The notes below the pieces were generated by a model. It saw only the letters and a program-made list of their open reading frames with translations, ran no database searches and was not told the DNA's origin. A DNA stretch of 64,000 bases from Candidatus Zixiibacteriota bacterium (GTDB taxonomy: Bacteria > Zixibacteria > MSB-5A5 > GN15 > FEB-12), in NCBI GenBank assembly GCA_034439475.1, contig JAWXAN010000074.1, positions 18,914-82,913 on the forward strand, written 5' to 3'. A program made the translations under genes and the position numbers. Shown one piece after another: positions 9,454-18,162 of the stretch. Numbering within the stretch: position 1 is the first letter of the stretch; each line of letters opens with the position of its first letter.

Positions 9454-11271
9454 ATGGAAGTAATGACAAAAGATAAATATAGAGTAAGTTTTGCAGAAGC
9501 CACGTCTGTGGCATTCCGACGGTTATATCCTGATCAGTTCCAAGAGGTCGGCGATTCTGGATTATTCAGCAAGACTCAGATATATGAAGAGCTTGAAAAG
9601 CCAAAAGATGCCACAATGGGACGCTTTTCGTTTCCAATCTTCAGGTATGTCAAACTTCTTAAAGAACCTCCGCAACAGGTCAGCGCAAAGGTATCCGAGG
9701 AGATTAATAGACAACTGAAAGGCCGCAAAGAAATGTCGATACGGTGCGTCGGAGTGAACGGCTTCCTGAATGCTGTGGTCGACACATCGAGTCTTGGACA
9801 GGAGACGGTACGTACGATCATTTCCGATGGGACGGAGTATGGTAAGTCGATTGTTGGGACACATAAGACTTTTCTGGTGGAGTATTCCTCTCCCAATATT
9901 GCCAAGCCATTTGGTATCGGGCATTTGCGCTCAACCGTAATTGGCAATTCGCTTCGGCGGATCTATCTCAAGCTCGGTTACGCAGTCACTGGAATAAATT
10001 ACCCCGGCGACTGGGGGACGCAATTCGGGAAAATGATTGTTGCCTACAAAAAATGGGGAGACGATAAAACTCTCGAAGGCAATAGCGTTAAGAAACTTCT
10101 TGACCTATACGTCCGATTTCACAAAGAAGTCGAAGTCGATCCGACGCTCAACGATCAGGCCCGCGAAGCATTCAAAGAATTAGAGCAGGGTAACCCTGAT
10201 GCTGTGCGGTTGTGGGAGAAATTCAAAACAATTTCCCATGCTGAATTTGACCGAATCTATTCAATGCTTGGAGTCGAGTTTGATTTGGTAATCGGAGAAT
10301 CATTTTTTAATGATAAGATGGATTCGGTCATTGGACGGCTTGAAAAAGCAGGTCTGACCAAAGTTTCCCAAGGTGCGCTCATTGTTGAACTCGATGATCC
10401 TAATCTTCCGCCAGCGCTATTGAAAAAGCGGGATGGCGCAACGCTCTATATCACCCGCGACCTTGCCGGACTTATTTACCGGTGGCAGACATATTATTTT
10501 CATGAATCTCTGTATGTTGTCGGCTCGGCCCAAGCCGATCATTTCAGGCAATGTTTAAAAGTCATTAATTTGCTTGAGCAGGCGGAGAATTTGTCCGAAT
10601 CAGAACGGATGACGGGTAAGGTCAAACATATAGAATTTGGCTGGGTGAAGTTCAGCGGCAAAATGATGTCAACGCGTCAGGGCAATATTGTTTTGCTTGA
10701 AGACGTAATCGACCGGGCGGTCGAGCTGATCACCGAGCGAATCAAAGAAAAAAGCCCTCAACTTGCTAATCTTGACTCAGTCGCAAAATCCATCGGCGTC
10801 GGCGCAGTGCTTTTCTCACAGTTGTCGGTTCGTCGCCAGACGGATGTGAACTTTGTTTGGGAAGAAGTACTCAATTTTGATGGCGAGACCGGCCCGTATC
10901 TTCAGTATACCCATGCCCGACTCTCTTCGCTCATACGCAACTATGGCAAACCGGTGAACGCGACAGTCGACTATGCGTTACTTGAAAGAGAAGAAGAGAA
11001 GCGAGTCATAGAACTACTCGCTGATTTTCCGACCGCTATCACCGACGCCGCGCGGCAGTATGACCCTTATTTTGTCACACATTATCTGCTTAAACTTACA
11101 GGGGCATTTAATAAATTCTATCAGAGGAAAGATGAGTTAGGAAGAATTGACAGAATCATATCCGCTAACGCCGAATTATCTGCCGCCCGAATTGCTTTGG
11201 TCGGCGCTACGAGGATTGTCCTACAGGAAGGACTTTACCTGCTTGGGCTTGCCGCGCCGGAGGAGATGTAA
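9454..11271 (+). CDS. argS: Arginyl-tRNA synthetase
   Basis: Class Ia synthetase charging tRNA-Arg. The open frame starts at TTG 9430; ATG 9454 follows GGAAG closely and ATG 9463 is a third choice, so the exact start is uncertain. About 605 residues. Seen: an N-terminal Add-1-like domain, SSPNIAKPFGIGHLRST with the HIGH-like signature, and MMSTRQGN, the KMSKS counterpart of this family. The C-terminal anticodon-binding (DALR) domain contains EEEKRVIELLADFP and ends normally. It stands alone between the trp and shikimate operons. Confidence 0.95.
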   Translation: MEVMTKDKYRVSFAEATSVAFRRLYPDQFQEVGDSGLFSKTQIYEELEKPKDATMGRFSFPIFRYVKLLKEPPQQVSAKVSEEINRQLKGRKEMSIRCVGVNGFLNAVVDTSSLGQETVRTIISDGTEYGKSIVGTHKTFLVEYSSPNIAKPFGIGHLRSTVIGNSLRRIYLKLGYAVTGINYPGDWGTQFGKMIVAYKKWGDDKTLEGNSVKKLLDLYVRFHKEVEVDPTLNDQAREAFKELEQGNPDAVRLWEKFKTISHAEFDRIYSMLGVEFDLVIGESFFNDKMDSVIGRLEKAGLTKVSQGALIVELDDPNLPPALLKKRDGATLYITRDLAGLIYRWQTYYFHESLYVVGSAQADHFRQCLKVINLLEQAENLSESERMTGKVKHIEFGWVKFSGKMMSTRQGNIVLLEDVIDRAVELITERIKEKSPQLANLDSVAKSIGVGAVLFSQLSVRRQTDVNFVWEEVLNFDGETGPYLQYTHARLSSLIRNYGKPVNATVDYALLEREEEKRVIELLADFPTAITDAARQYDPYFVTHYLLKLTGAFNKFYQRKDELGRIDRIISANAELSAARIALVGATRIVLQEGLYLLGLAAPEEM

Positions 11272-11373
11272 CGAATTTTCGTATCGTTTATGTCAACAAT
11301 CCAGATATCGTTCAATGCTACTTTGGTTTGCATCCCAAGCCTAACCAGACAGCACATACATGTGGAGAAATAG

Positions 11374-12390
11374 ATGCTTATCGTAATGGAAACCAGCGCG
11401 ACACCCGAAATGGTGGCGCATGTCTGCAAAGAGATAGAACGGATGGGACTTTCAGCGCACCCTATGCCCGGTGCGCAAAGGACAGCCATTGGTGTCACAG
11501 GGAACAAGGCCCAAGTCGACGCCGACCGTCTGCTAACACTTGTCGGTGTTCGAGATATTATCCATGTTACTCAGCCGTTCAAATTGGTAAGCCGTGAGTT
11601 TTTCCCCGATGACACAGTAATTGACATAAATGGCGTACAAATCGGCGGACCAGAGTTTGTGGTCATGGCCGGGCCTTGTTCTGTCGAAAGCCGCGAACAG
11701 TGCTTCACAATTGCCGAGGCCGTCGCTTCAAACGGCGCAAAGATATTTCGCGGCGGGGCATACAAACCGCGCACATCCCCATACAGTTTTCAGGGATTGG
11801 GAAAAGAAGGACTCGAAATTCTTGCAGAAGTCAGGGACCGGTACAAACTGCTTATCATTACCGAGGCCACTGACACCGAGACCCTCGAACTTGTGGCAGA
11901 GTATTCAGACATAATTCAAATTGGCGCGAGGAATATGCAAAATTTTTCTTTGCTCAGAAAAGCCGGTCGGCTTAGTAAACCGGTAATGCTTAAACGAGGC
12001 AACTCAGCCACTTTACAGGAACTGCTGATGTCCGCCGAGTATATTTTGGCTGAGGGGAATAGGCGGGTCATTCTCTGTGAGCGTGGGATGAGAACGTTTG
12101 CTGACCACACTCGCAATACACTTGATCTGTCAGCTGTGCCGTATGTGAAAAGATTGAGTCATCTGCCTATCATTACCGACCCGAGTCACGGGACCGGGCG
12201 ACGAAATAAAGTCATCCCACTTTCGCGGGCCTCGATTGCTGTAGGAGCCGACGGGATTATGGTCGAAGTCCATCACAAGCCCGAAGAGGCGCTTTCTGAT
12301 GGAGCGCAGGCGATTATACCTTCTGAATTTGAAAGTCTGATGAATGACATGCGACGGATCGCACCGGCAGTCGGTCGTACCTGCGCATGA
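11374..12390 (+). CDS. aroF: DAHP synthase (type I-beta, with N-terminal regulatory domain)
   Basis: Condenses phosphoenolpyruvate and erythrose 4-phosphate to DAHP, the entry to the shikimate pathway. 338 residues. The first 70 or so (MLIVMETSATPEMV...) match the small ferredoxin-like domain found in the AroF/Thermotoga type, which in that family mediates feedback control. The catalytic barrel follows with VVMAGPCSVES, FRGGAYKPRTSPYSFQG, MLKRGN and ITDPSHGTGRRN. The start ATG 11374 is preceded by GGAGAAATAG. It opens an operon overlapping aroA by four bases. The 100 bases upstream should hold the promoter; no clear hexamers were identified. Confidence 0.94.
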   Translation: MLIVMETSATPEMVAHVCKEIERMGLSAHPMPGAQRTAIGVTGNKAQVDADRLLTLVGVRDIIHVTQPFKLVSREFFPDDTVIDINGVQIGGPEFVVMAGPCSVESREQCFTIAEAVASNGAKIFRGGAYKPRTSPYSFQGLGKEGLEILAEVRDRYKLLIITEATDTETLELVAEYSDIIQIGARNMQNFSLLRKAGRLSKPVMLKRGNSATLQELLMSAEYILAEGNRRVILCERGMRTFADHTRNTLDLSAVPYVKRLSHLPIITDPSHGTGRRNKVIPLSRASIAVGADGIMVEVHHKPEEALSDGAQAIIPSEFESLMNDMRRIAPAVGRTCA

Positions 12391-13730
12391 AACTTCCGCT
12401 TAAACCAGCAAAGAAAATCGGCGGAACATTGCGTGTACCGGGCGACAAGTCTATCGGACACCGCTCCGCCCTCTTATCCATAATAGCCAGAAATCCCGTC
12501 ACAGTCGTCAACTTCCCCGACGGCGCGGATTGTCAGACTTCGCTTTCGATTGCACGTCAGTTGGGTGTGACCGTTGAAAAGATAGACAGTAAACTATTAC
12601 TGACTCCGCCAAGCACACTTTCGGTTGAAGCAGAGACAATTCTTGACTGCGGCAACTCCGGGACGACCGCGCGACTGCTTGCCGGACTTCTGGCCGGGAG
12701 CAAATGCTCGGCGATACTATCCGGCGATGAATCCTTGTCCTCACGACCAATGAAGCGAATTGTCGCTCCACTCACCGCTATGGGAGCCGAACTCTTCGAC
12801 ACCGACGGCCATCTTCCGCTAAAAGTCAGAGGAGCTTCGCTTCTGCCGTTTGAGTACCGCCTGCCGGTGGCATCGGCTCAGGTCAAATCCGCAATTCTTC
12901 TGGCTGGATTATCTTCGGGATGTTCGGTCACGCTCTATGAAGATTTTCTGACCCGCGATCATACCGAGCGTATGATTGCGGCTTTGGGTGGTGAAATCGA
13001 AGTTGAAGATACAAAAGCAGTCATGCTCGAAGACCCGAATGACCCACGTAAAAAGAAAATGATTCATCCTCATGACTACAAGAGGCGAATCCACCTCAAG
13101 CCACATTCGACAATCGAAGCTGGAACTATCGACATACCGGGAGATATTTCGACAGCAGCATATTTCTTTGCCTTGGCGGCGATCTCCGGAAAAGCTGTAA
13201 CAGTCGAAGGGGTCGGTCTCAATCCAACGCGTACCGAATTTCTGGACTACTTAAAAGCAATTGGCTGCGCCGTTACCATCGATAAGAAATCCACTGTCTC
13301 TGGAGAACACAGAGGAGACGTTACCGTCATAGGAGGGGAACTAAAAGGGAAGAAGATTTCTGGTGAAATGACTGTCGGACTCATTGATGAGATTCCAATA
13401 GTTGCTGTCATTGCGGCTTGCGCCGAGGGCACAACTATTATTCGCGATGCTGGCGAACTTAAAGTCAAAGAGTCAGATAGACTGGCCGCTATTGCCGAGA
13501 ACTTGAGGAGTATGGGGGTCAAAGTTGGCCTGCTTGAAGACGGCTTAGCAATTGAAGGCTCAAATGAACTTCATGGCGCCGATATCAATTCATATAATGA
13601 CCACCGGATTGTGATGGCTTTTTCGATTGCGGCTATGGTTGCGGTTGGTCCATCGGTGATTGACGACTCATCAGTGGTCGCCATTTCGTGCCCGACTTTT
13701 TACGATCTGCTTGCGAAGGTCGCTCGATGA
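12387..13730 (+). CDS. aroA: EPSP synthase (3-phosphoshikimate 1-carboxyvinyltransferase)
   Basis: Transfers the enolpyruvyl group of PEP to shikimate 3-phosphate. 447 residues, two inside-out barrel domains. Seen: GDKSIGHRSALLS near the N-terminus, LDCGNSGTTARLLAGLLAG, SAQVKSAILLAGL, and LKVKESDRLAAIAENLRSMG near the C-terminus. A charged stretch around residues 210-235 (NDPRKKKMIHPHDYKRR) looks slightly longer than in textbook AroA. The ATG overlaps the DAHP synthase stop (ATGA), and aroE begins in the same way at the 3' end. Confidence 0.96.
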   Translation: MKLPLKPAKKIGGTLRVPGDKSIGHRSALLSIIARNPVTVVNFPDGADCQTSLSIARQLGVTVEKIDSKLLLTPPSTLSVEAETILDCGNSGTTARLLAGLLAGSKCSAILSGDESLSSRPMKRIVAPLTAMGAELFDTDGHLPLKVRGASLLPFEYRLPVASAQVKSAILLAGLSSGCSVTLYEDFLTRDHTERMIAALGGEIEVEDTKAVMLEDPNDPRKKKMIHPHDYKRRIHLKPHSTIEAGTIDIPGDISTAAYFFALAAISGKAVTVEGVGLNPTRTEFLDYLKAIGCAVTIDKKSTVSGEHRGDVTVIGGELKGKKISGEMTVGLIDEIPIVAVIAACAEGTTIIRDAGELKVKESDRLAAIAENLRSMGVKVGLLEDGLAIEGSNELHGADINSYNDHRIVMAFSIAAMVAVGPSVIDDSSVVAISCPTFYDLLAKVAR

Positions 13731-14578
13731 GCGACGACCTTAAGTTTGGACTTATCGGCAATAATGTCCACTACTCCAAATCACCGGATATCTTTCAGGC
13801 AATATTCAAGCTGATCGGCAAAACCGGAAGCTTTGAGATATTCACAATTCATTCAACTGACCTTGGGGAACGTCTAAAGGAAATTGTTGGACATGGATTC
13901 ACCGGACTGTCTGTAACAATTCCGTACAAAAGTCAAATAATTCCACTGCTTGAAGATATAGATCCGATAGCGCAAACGGTCGATGCTGTCAACTCAGTGG
14001 CGGTGAGCAAGGGACAGCTCCATGGTTACAACACTGATTGCCATGGATTTTGTATTCCATTGAGAGAATACACTGACAAATTGAAATATAAGACTGCGCT
14101 TATCCTCGGATGCGGAGGCGCGGCAAGAGCAGTTGTGTACGCCCTTCATGTCGACTTTGAGGTAAACCGTTTTATTGTCTATGGGCGATCAGCCGAGAAG
14201 TTGCAAGTCTTTAAGGACTCCCTGGAAGGTCGAATGAAAAATATCGAAATACAGCTTATGTCACCCATGCAAGAAACAAGTCTTGCACCAGAAAATGTCG
14301 AGCTAATGGTCAATTGCACACCAGTCGGCGGGTGGAATCAGGATCAGATCAGCGCCATTCCTTCGAGCTTTTCATTGCAAAAAGGTTCGATTTACTACGA
14401 TCTGAACTACAACGAAGGAAACAAGAGCATTAGGCAGGCGACAGAGATGGGATTGATTACAGTTGATGGGTCTGCTATGCTGGTTGGTCAGGCACTCAAA
14501 TCGTTTGATATCTGGGCGGGACAATCAGCGCCCTTTGAACCTATCTATTCATCTGTTTTTGGCAGGGAATCCGGATGA
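13727..14578 (+). CDS. aroE: Shikimate dehydrogenase
   Basis: NADP-dependent reduction of 3-dehydroshikimate to shikimate. The open frame reaches back to 13688 inside aroA, but the ATG at 13727 gives an ATGA overlap and the usual N-terminus, 283 residues. Seen: GNNVHYSKSP (shikimate-binding serines), VTIPYKSQI with the catalytic Lys, NTDCHGF with the catalytic Asp, and LGCGGAARAVVYAL, the dinucleotide-binding glycine loop. NCTPVGG and the C-terminal MLVGQALKSFDIW also fit. It overlaps aroK by four bases. Confidence 0.94.
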   Translation: MSDDLKFGLIGNNVHYSKSPDIFQAIFKLIGKTGSFEIFTIHSTDLGERLKEIVGHGFTGLSVTIPYKSQIIPLLEDIDPIAQTVDAVNSVAVSKGQLHGYNTDCHGFCIPLREYTDKLKYKTALILGCGGAARAVVYALHVDFEVNRFIVYGRSAEKLQVFKDSLEGRMKNIEIQLMSPMQETSLAPENVELMVNCTPVGGWNQDQISAIPSSFSLQKGSIYYDLNYNEGNKSIRQATEMGLITVDGSAMLVGQALKSFDIWAGQSAPFEPIYSSVFGRESG

Positions 14579-15168
14579 CAATAAAGAACCGAGCCACGAA
14601 GTGGGGACACGCTAATAAAATAGCCCTGATTGGCTTTTCCGGATCTGGAAAATCAACGGTGGGACCACTGCTTGCAAAAGCATTGCGATACACATTCATT
14701 GACGTCGACAAATTGATTGAGAGGCAATGTATGGTGCCCACTGTGATAATATTTCAGACGCGTGGCGAGGATTATTTTAGAACATTGGAAGAGGAAGCAA
14801 TAGCCGGAATACTCCGAACTAGAGAATCTAAGGACGTGCTTTCGATCGGTGGCGGAGCGACGATGAATTCAAAGACTCGGCAAGTTTTGAGGGAAGACGC
14901 GGTGATGGTATATTTGTCTTGTTCAGTCAAAGAGCTATATCGAAGGCTCAAAACGCAAAGTGATAGGCCTCTATTGTATGTGGATCCCAAGAGGAATGAA
15001 ACGCTGAGGCAGGCACAACTGCGGAAAATCTCAACTCTGTTGAAAACAAGAGAAAGATATTATCGCATGGCAAACATCTCAGTCTCGACCACGCAGCGAA
15101 CACCTGTCCAGGTTTGCCGCAGCATTGTTGAAAAGCTGGAAGGCCTGCATGGTTCGAACAGTCGTTAG
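14575..15168 (+). CDS. aroK: Shikimate kinase
   Basis: Phosphorylates shikimate with ATP. 197 residues, P-loop kinase fold. Seen: the Walker A motif GFSGSGKST, DVDKLIERQ (Mg2+/shikimate-binding Asp), RGEDYFRTLE (shikimate-binding Arg), SIGGGATMN and a lid-region SDRPLLY. The ATG overlaps the aroE stop (ATGA). About 16 residues precede the usual family start, which may be a short extension. The 3' end overlaps aroB by 20 bases. Confidence 0.93.
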   Translation: MTIKNRATKWGHANKIALIGFSGSGKSTVGPLLAKALRYTFIDVDKLIERQCMVPTVIIFQTRGEDYFRTLEEEAIAGILRTRESKDVLSIGGGATMNSKTRQVLREDAVMVYLSCSVKELYRRLKTQSDRPLLYVDPKRNETLRQAQLRKISTLLKTRERYYRMANISVSTTQRTPVQVCRSIVEKLEGLHGSNSR

Positions 15169-16279
15169 ACTAAAAGAGCGGTCATATCCGGTATTAACCG
15201 GTTCATCGGTCCTACCGCAGTTCGGTGCTGAACTAAAAAGCTTAATCGATGATAACCGCTTATTTGTGTTATTCGATGCCAATGTATACGCTCTCCATTA
15301 CAAAACCATTCTTAACTCCATAAAGATTCCACAGTCACGAATTAAGGAGTTCGTCATCCCTTCGGGAGAAAAGGCGAAATCATTGTCGGTGTTGAGTCAC
15401 ATTTATGATTTTCTGCTTCAGGAAAAAGTCAGGCGGCAGGATATTATTCTTACCTGCGGGGGAGGTGTGACAAGCGACCTCGGAGGGTATGCCGCCGCTA
15501 CCACTTTACGTGGACTGCGCTGGGTTGCTCTTCCGACGACGCTGCTTGGAATGGTCGATGCCGCCATCGGAGGCAAAACCGGGATTAATCATACGACAGG
15601 TAAAAATCTCATCGGCGCAATTTGGCAGCCGAATTTTGTCTGCAATGAACTCGAATTTCTTGAGACTCTTCCGGGCAGGCAAATGACCGCCGGTCTCGGA
15701 GAGGTATTAAAATATGCCGGTCTTCAAGGTAAGGCTTTCCTCGCGCCTCTTCAGAAATATTGCATGAAACAAGAGAACTTGAGCCACAATGAGCTTGAGA
15801 AGCTGATTTCCCTGTCTGTTCAATACAAAGCGAAGATTGTATCGGCAGATGAACGCGAATTTGGAATGCGCGCAATTCTGAACTTCGGGCACACCTACGC
15901 TCATGCAATAGAGGCAAGTCTTGGATATGGCAAATTACTTCATGGGGAGGCTGTCATCATCGGGGTAATAGGGGCTTTGCATTTGAGCCGTTTGACCGGT
16001 TCAGCTGACAAACCAAGTCTCGAGAGTTATAACGATCTTGCATTGGAAATGCTTGCCAGGGTTCCGCATCGGATAATAGAGAGTCCAAAGGTGTTGTCTG
16101 CTATGACTCTTGACAAAAAACGGACATCTTCCGGTCAAAGTTTTATTCTGTTAAAATCACTCGGAAAGCCGATAATTACTGATAAGGTTTCAAAGATGCA
16201 GGTGGTCGAGGCGCTAAAGCTGGCCTTGCAGGATTACAAGATAGTCGGAGGGACGCGTGCGAACGCTTTTAGTCGTTAA
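15149..16279 (+). CDS. aroB: 3-dehydroquinate synthase
   Basis: Converts DAHP to 3-dehydroquinate, using NAD+ and a divalent metal. The open frame begins at TTG 15125; ATG 15149, behind GGAAGG, gives the expected N-terminus and 376 residues. Seen: GGGVTSDLGGYAAATTLRG, LPTTLLGMVDAAIGGKTGIN, KNLIGAIWQP and NFGHTYAHAIE, which contain NAD-binding and metal-binding (Glu/His) positions of the family. It overlaps aroK at its start and aroQ at its end (23 bases), so the operon continues without a gap. Confidence 0.95.
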   Translation: MVRTVVRLKERSYPVLTGSSVLPQFGAELKSLIDDNRLFVLFDANVYALHYKTILNSIKIPQSRIKEFVIPSGEKAKSLSVLSHIYDFLLQEKVRRQDIILTCGGGVTSDLGGYAAATTLRGLRWVALPTTLLGMVDAAIGGKTGINHTTGKNLIGAIWQPNFVCNELEFLETLPGRQMTAGLGEVLKYAGLQGKAFLAPLQKYCMKQENLSHNELEKLISLSVQYKAKIVSADEREFGMRAILNFGHTYAHAIEASLGYGKLLHGEAVIIGVIGALHLSRLTGSADKPSLESYNDLALEMLARVPHRIIESPKVLSAMTLDKKRTSSGQSFILLKSLGKPIITDKVSKMQVVEALKLALQDYKIVGGTRANAFSR

Positions 16280-16685
16280 CGGGCCAAATCTGAATCTTCT
16301 CGGTACACGCGAACCGGAGATATACGGGACTAAAAACCTTAAGGATCTCGAAAGTGAGCTTTCATTGAGGGCTGGAAAGAATGGTCTGAGTGTTCGTTTC
16401 TTTCAGTCGAATCACGAAGGCGCACTTATTGATTTTGTGCAGGAGAATAGTCCGGGAGCTCATGGCATGATACTCAATGCCGGCGCACTGACGCATTATA
16501 GTTATGCCCTCCGCGACGTTATAACTGCTGTTTCTATTAGAACAATTGAAGTCCACATCAGTAATATCAATTCTCGCGAAGAGTTTCGCAAAACATCTGT
16601 TATTGCGCCTGTCTGCCTTGGCCAGATAAGCGGACTTGGCTTTGAAAGTTATTTCCTCGCGCTTGATTTCTTCAGCCGCCTTTGA
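16257..16685 (+). CDS. aroQ: 3-dehydroquinate dehydratase, type II
   Basis: Dehydrates 3-dehydroquinate to 3-dehydroshikimate. 142 residues, the flavodoxin-like dodecameric type. Seen: NGPNLNLLGTREPEIYG, with the catalytic Arg and flexible-loop Tyr of the family, QSNHEGALIDF, NAGALTHYSYALRD, and EVHISNINSREEFR with the catalytic His. The start is GTG at 16257. It is the last gene of the shikimate operon; aroC (chorismate synthase) is not in the window. Confidence 0.94.
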   Translation: MRTLLVVNGPNLNLLGTREPEIYGTKNLKDLESELSLRAGKNGLSVRFFQSNHEGALIDFVQENSPGAHGMILNAGALTHYSYALRDVITAVSIRTIEVHISNINSREEFRKTSVIAPVCLGQISGLGFESYFLALDFFSRL

Positions 16686-16756
16686 GCTTGTTCAGTTCTC
16701 TCTCCATACTTAGCTTTGCATCCGCTTTCGTCAATTGATAGGGGCGTGGTGTATAT

Positions 16757-18121
16757 ATGCAAAAGCAAATGGAAGAAAACCGCAATAGAGTGACCGAAGG
16801 CTCAATAGTCAGATCGGTTTTTTCGCTTGCCATTCCCGCATCGCTAGGCCTGTTTATGATATTCATTCTCAACCTTACCAATATGTTCTGGGTTGGCAAA
16901 ATCGGGCCGGAGGCTCAGGATGCGGTAAACTCCGCAACAGTGGTCATCTGGCCTATGTTTGCTCTGATGTCTATCGTTTCAATAGGGTTGACCGCCCTAG
17001 TTTCTCGCGCTATCGGGGGCAAAGATTACGCGCAGGCCAGTTTCTATGCCAGGCAGGGGATATTATTCTCCGCAGGCATTGCGCTGGTGACATCTGTTAT
17101 TGGTATAGTGGCGGCGCCGTGGCTTCTTTCGGTAATGGGGGCTGTACCCGAGACTCTAAATAATGCCCTCCCGTATTTAAGAATTTTTTTCGCAAGCGCG
17201 CTTATGTTTACTCTCATTGATACCTCATATGCCATATTTAGAGCAGCAGGGGACACTAAGACCCCGGCCAAGATTGGGATCCTGGTTGTTACGATAAACA
17301 TAATCCTCGATCCATTATTAATTTTCGGTATCGGTCCGTTTCCAGAGCTTGGAGTCCCAGGTGCGTCACTCTCGACAGCGATCTCGGAATCTATCGGGCT
17401 GGCTCTGATTAGCCGTTGTCTTCTTTCGGGGCGGCTCGGTTTGTCGATAGGAAATGTACGCTCCATTCGTCCTCATTGGGAGAGCATTCGCAAGATTGCC
17501 CGAATCGGACTTCCCACCACAGTCCAGCACTTGAGCTTTGCTTTGGTTTATTGGTTTCTTATAGACCTCGTGCACAGCTTTGGAGTTTCGGCTGGGGCCG
17601 CAATGGGAATCGGCAACCGGATGGAATCGTTCGGATATTTGACCTGCACCGGATTTTCTATTGCTGCGGCCACGATGGTCGGTCAAAATCTCGGGGCCGG
17701 CAAGCCTGACCGTGCTGCAAAGTGCGCTTGGGGAGCAGCGGGACTTGGCGTGGCTGTGACAGCTATTATGTCTATTCTCTTTCTGACACTGTCTACCCAG
17801 ATTGCGGCAATATTTAGCGATGATCAGGCTGTCATCGCAATCACCTCAGATTATCTTATTATACTCGGCCTATCGCAATTGACAATGGCTCTCGAGATAG
17901 TTCTCGAAGGGGCGTTCAACGGCGCCGGAGACACCCTGCCAGTTATGATCGTTATGCTGCCGGGTGCGCTCATTCGGATCCCGATGGCCTATTTTCTTGC
18001 AAACACCCTCGGATGGGGCATAAACGGGGTGTGGTGGACATTGACCATTAGTACTACAATCAAGGCGCTCATTCTGGCGTATTGGTTTTCGTTGAATAAG
18101 TGGCAGGCAAAGAAGGTCTAA
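16757..18121 (+). CDS. MATE-family multidrug/solute exporter
   Basis: A 454-residue integral membrane protein with about 12 hydrophobic segments and the twofold repeat of MATE exporters. Seen: SLAIPASLGLFMIF near the N-terminus and, at the start of the second half, IARIGLPTTVQHLSFAL, which is the equivalent position in the internal repeat. AAATMVGQNLGAGKPDRA is a classic family motif. These proteins export cationic compounds by Na+ or H+ exchange. The neighbouring operons give no firm substrate hint. The ATG at 16757 follows an AT-rich stretch; AGGGG lies a little far upstream. Confidence 0.9.
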   Translation: MQKQMEENRNRVTEGSIVRSVFSLAIPASLGLFMIFILNLTNMFWVGKIGPEAQDAVNSATVVIWPMFALMSIVSIGLTALVSRAIGGKDYAQASFYARQGILFSAGIALVTSVIGIVAAPWLLSVMGAVPETLNNALPYLRIFFASALMFTLIDTSYAIFRAAGDTKTPAKIGILVVTINIILDPLLIFGIGPFPELGVPGASLSTAISESIGLALISRCLLSGRLGLSIGNVRSIRPHWESIRKIARIGLPTTVQHLSFALVYWFLIDLVHSFGVSAGAAMGIGNRMESFGYLTCTGFSIAAATMVGQNLGAGKPDRAAKCAWGAAGLGVAVTAIMSILFLTLSTQIAAIFSDDQAVIAITSDYLIILGLSQLTMALEIVLEGAFNGAGDTLPVMIVMLPGALIRIPMAYFLANTLGWGINGVWWTLTISTTIKALILAYWFSLNKWQAKKV

Positions 18122-18127
18122 TGACCG

Positions 18128-18156
18128 TTGACCGAGCGCGTTTGTTTCGGTTAATT
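18128..18156 (+). promoter_or_regulatory. Sigma70-like promoter for a probably leaderless deacetylase transcript
   Basis: TTGACC at 18128-18133, a 17-base spacer, and TTAATT at 18151-18156. The expected start of transcription, about seven bases past the -10, falls on the A of the ATG at 18163. No Shine-Dalgarno sequence lies between promoter and start codon. The match is read by eye and not tested. Confidence 0.45.
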
Positions 18157-18162
18157 TAGTAC

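Noticed and set aside
11272..11373. Possible T-box, riboswitch or leader peptide ahead of the DAHP synthase operon
   Set aside because: About 100 bases only, no T-box sequence, no run of aromatic codons and no terminator/antiterminator pair seen.
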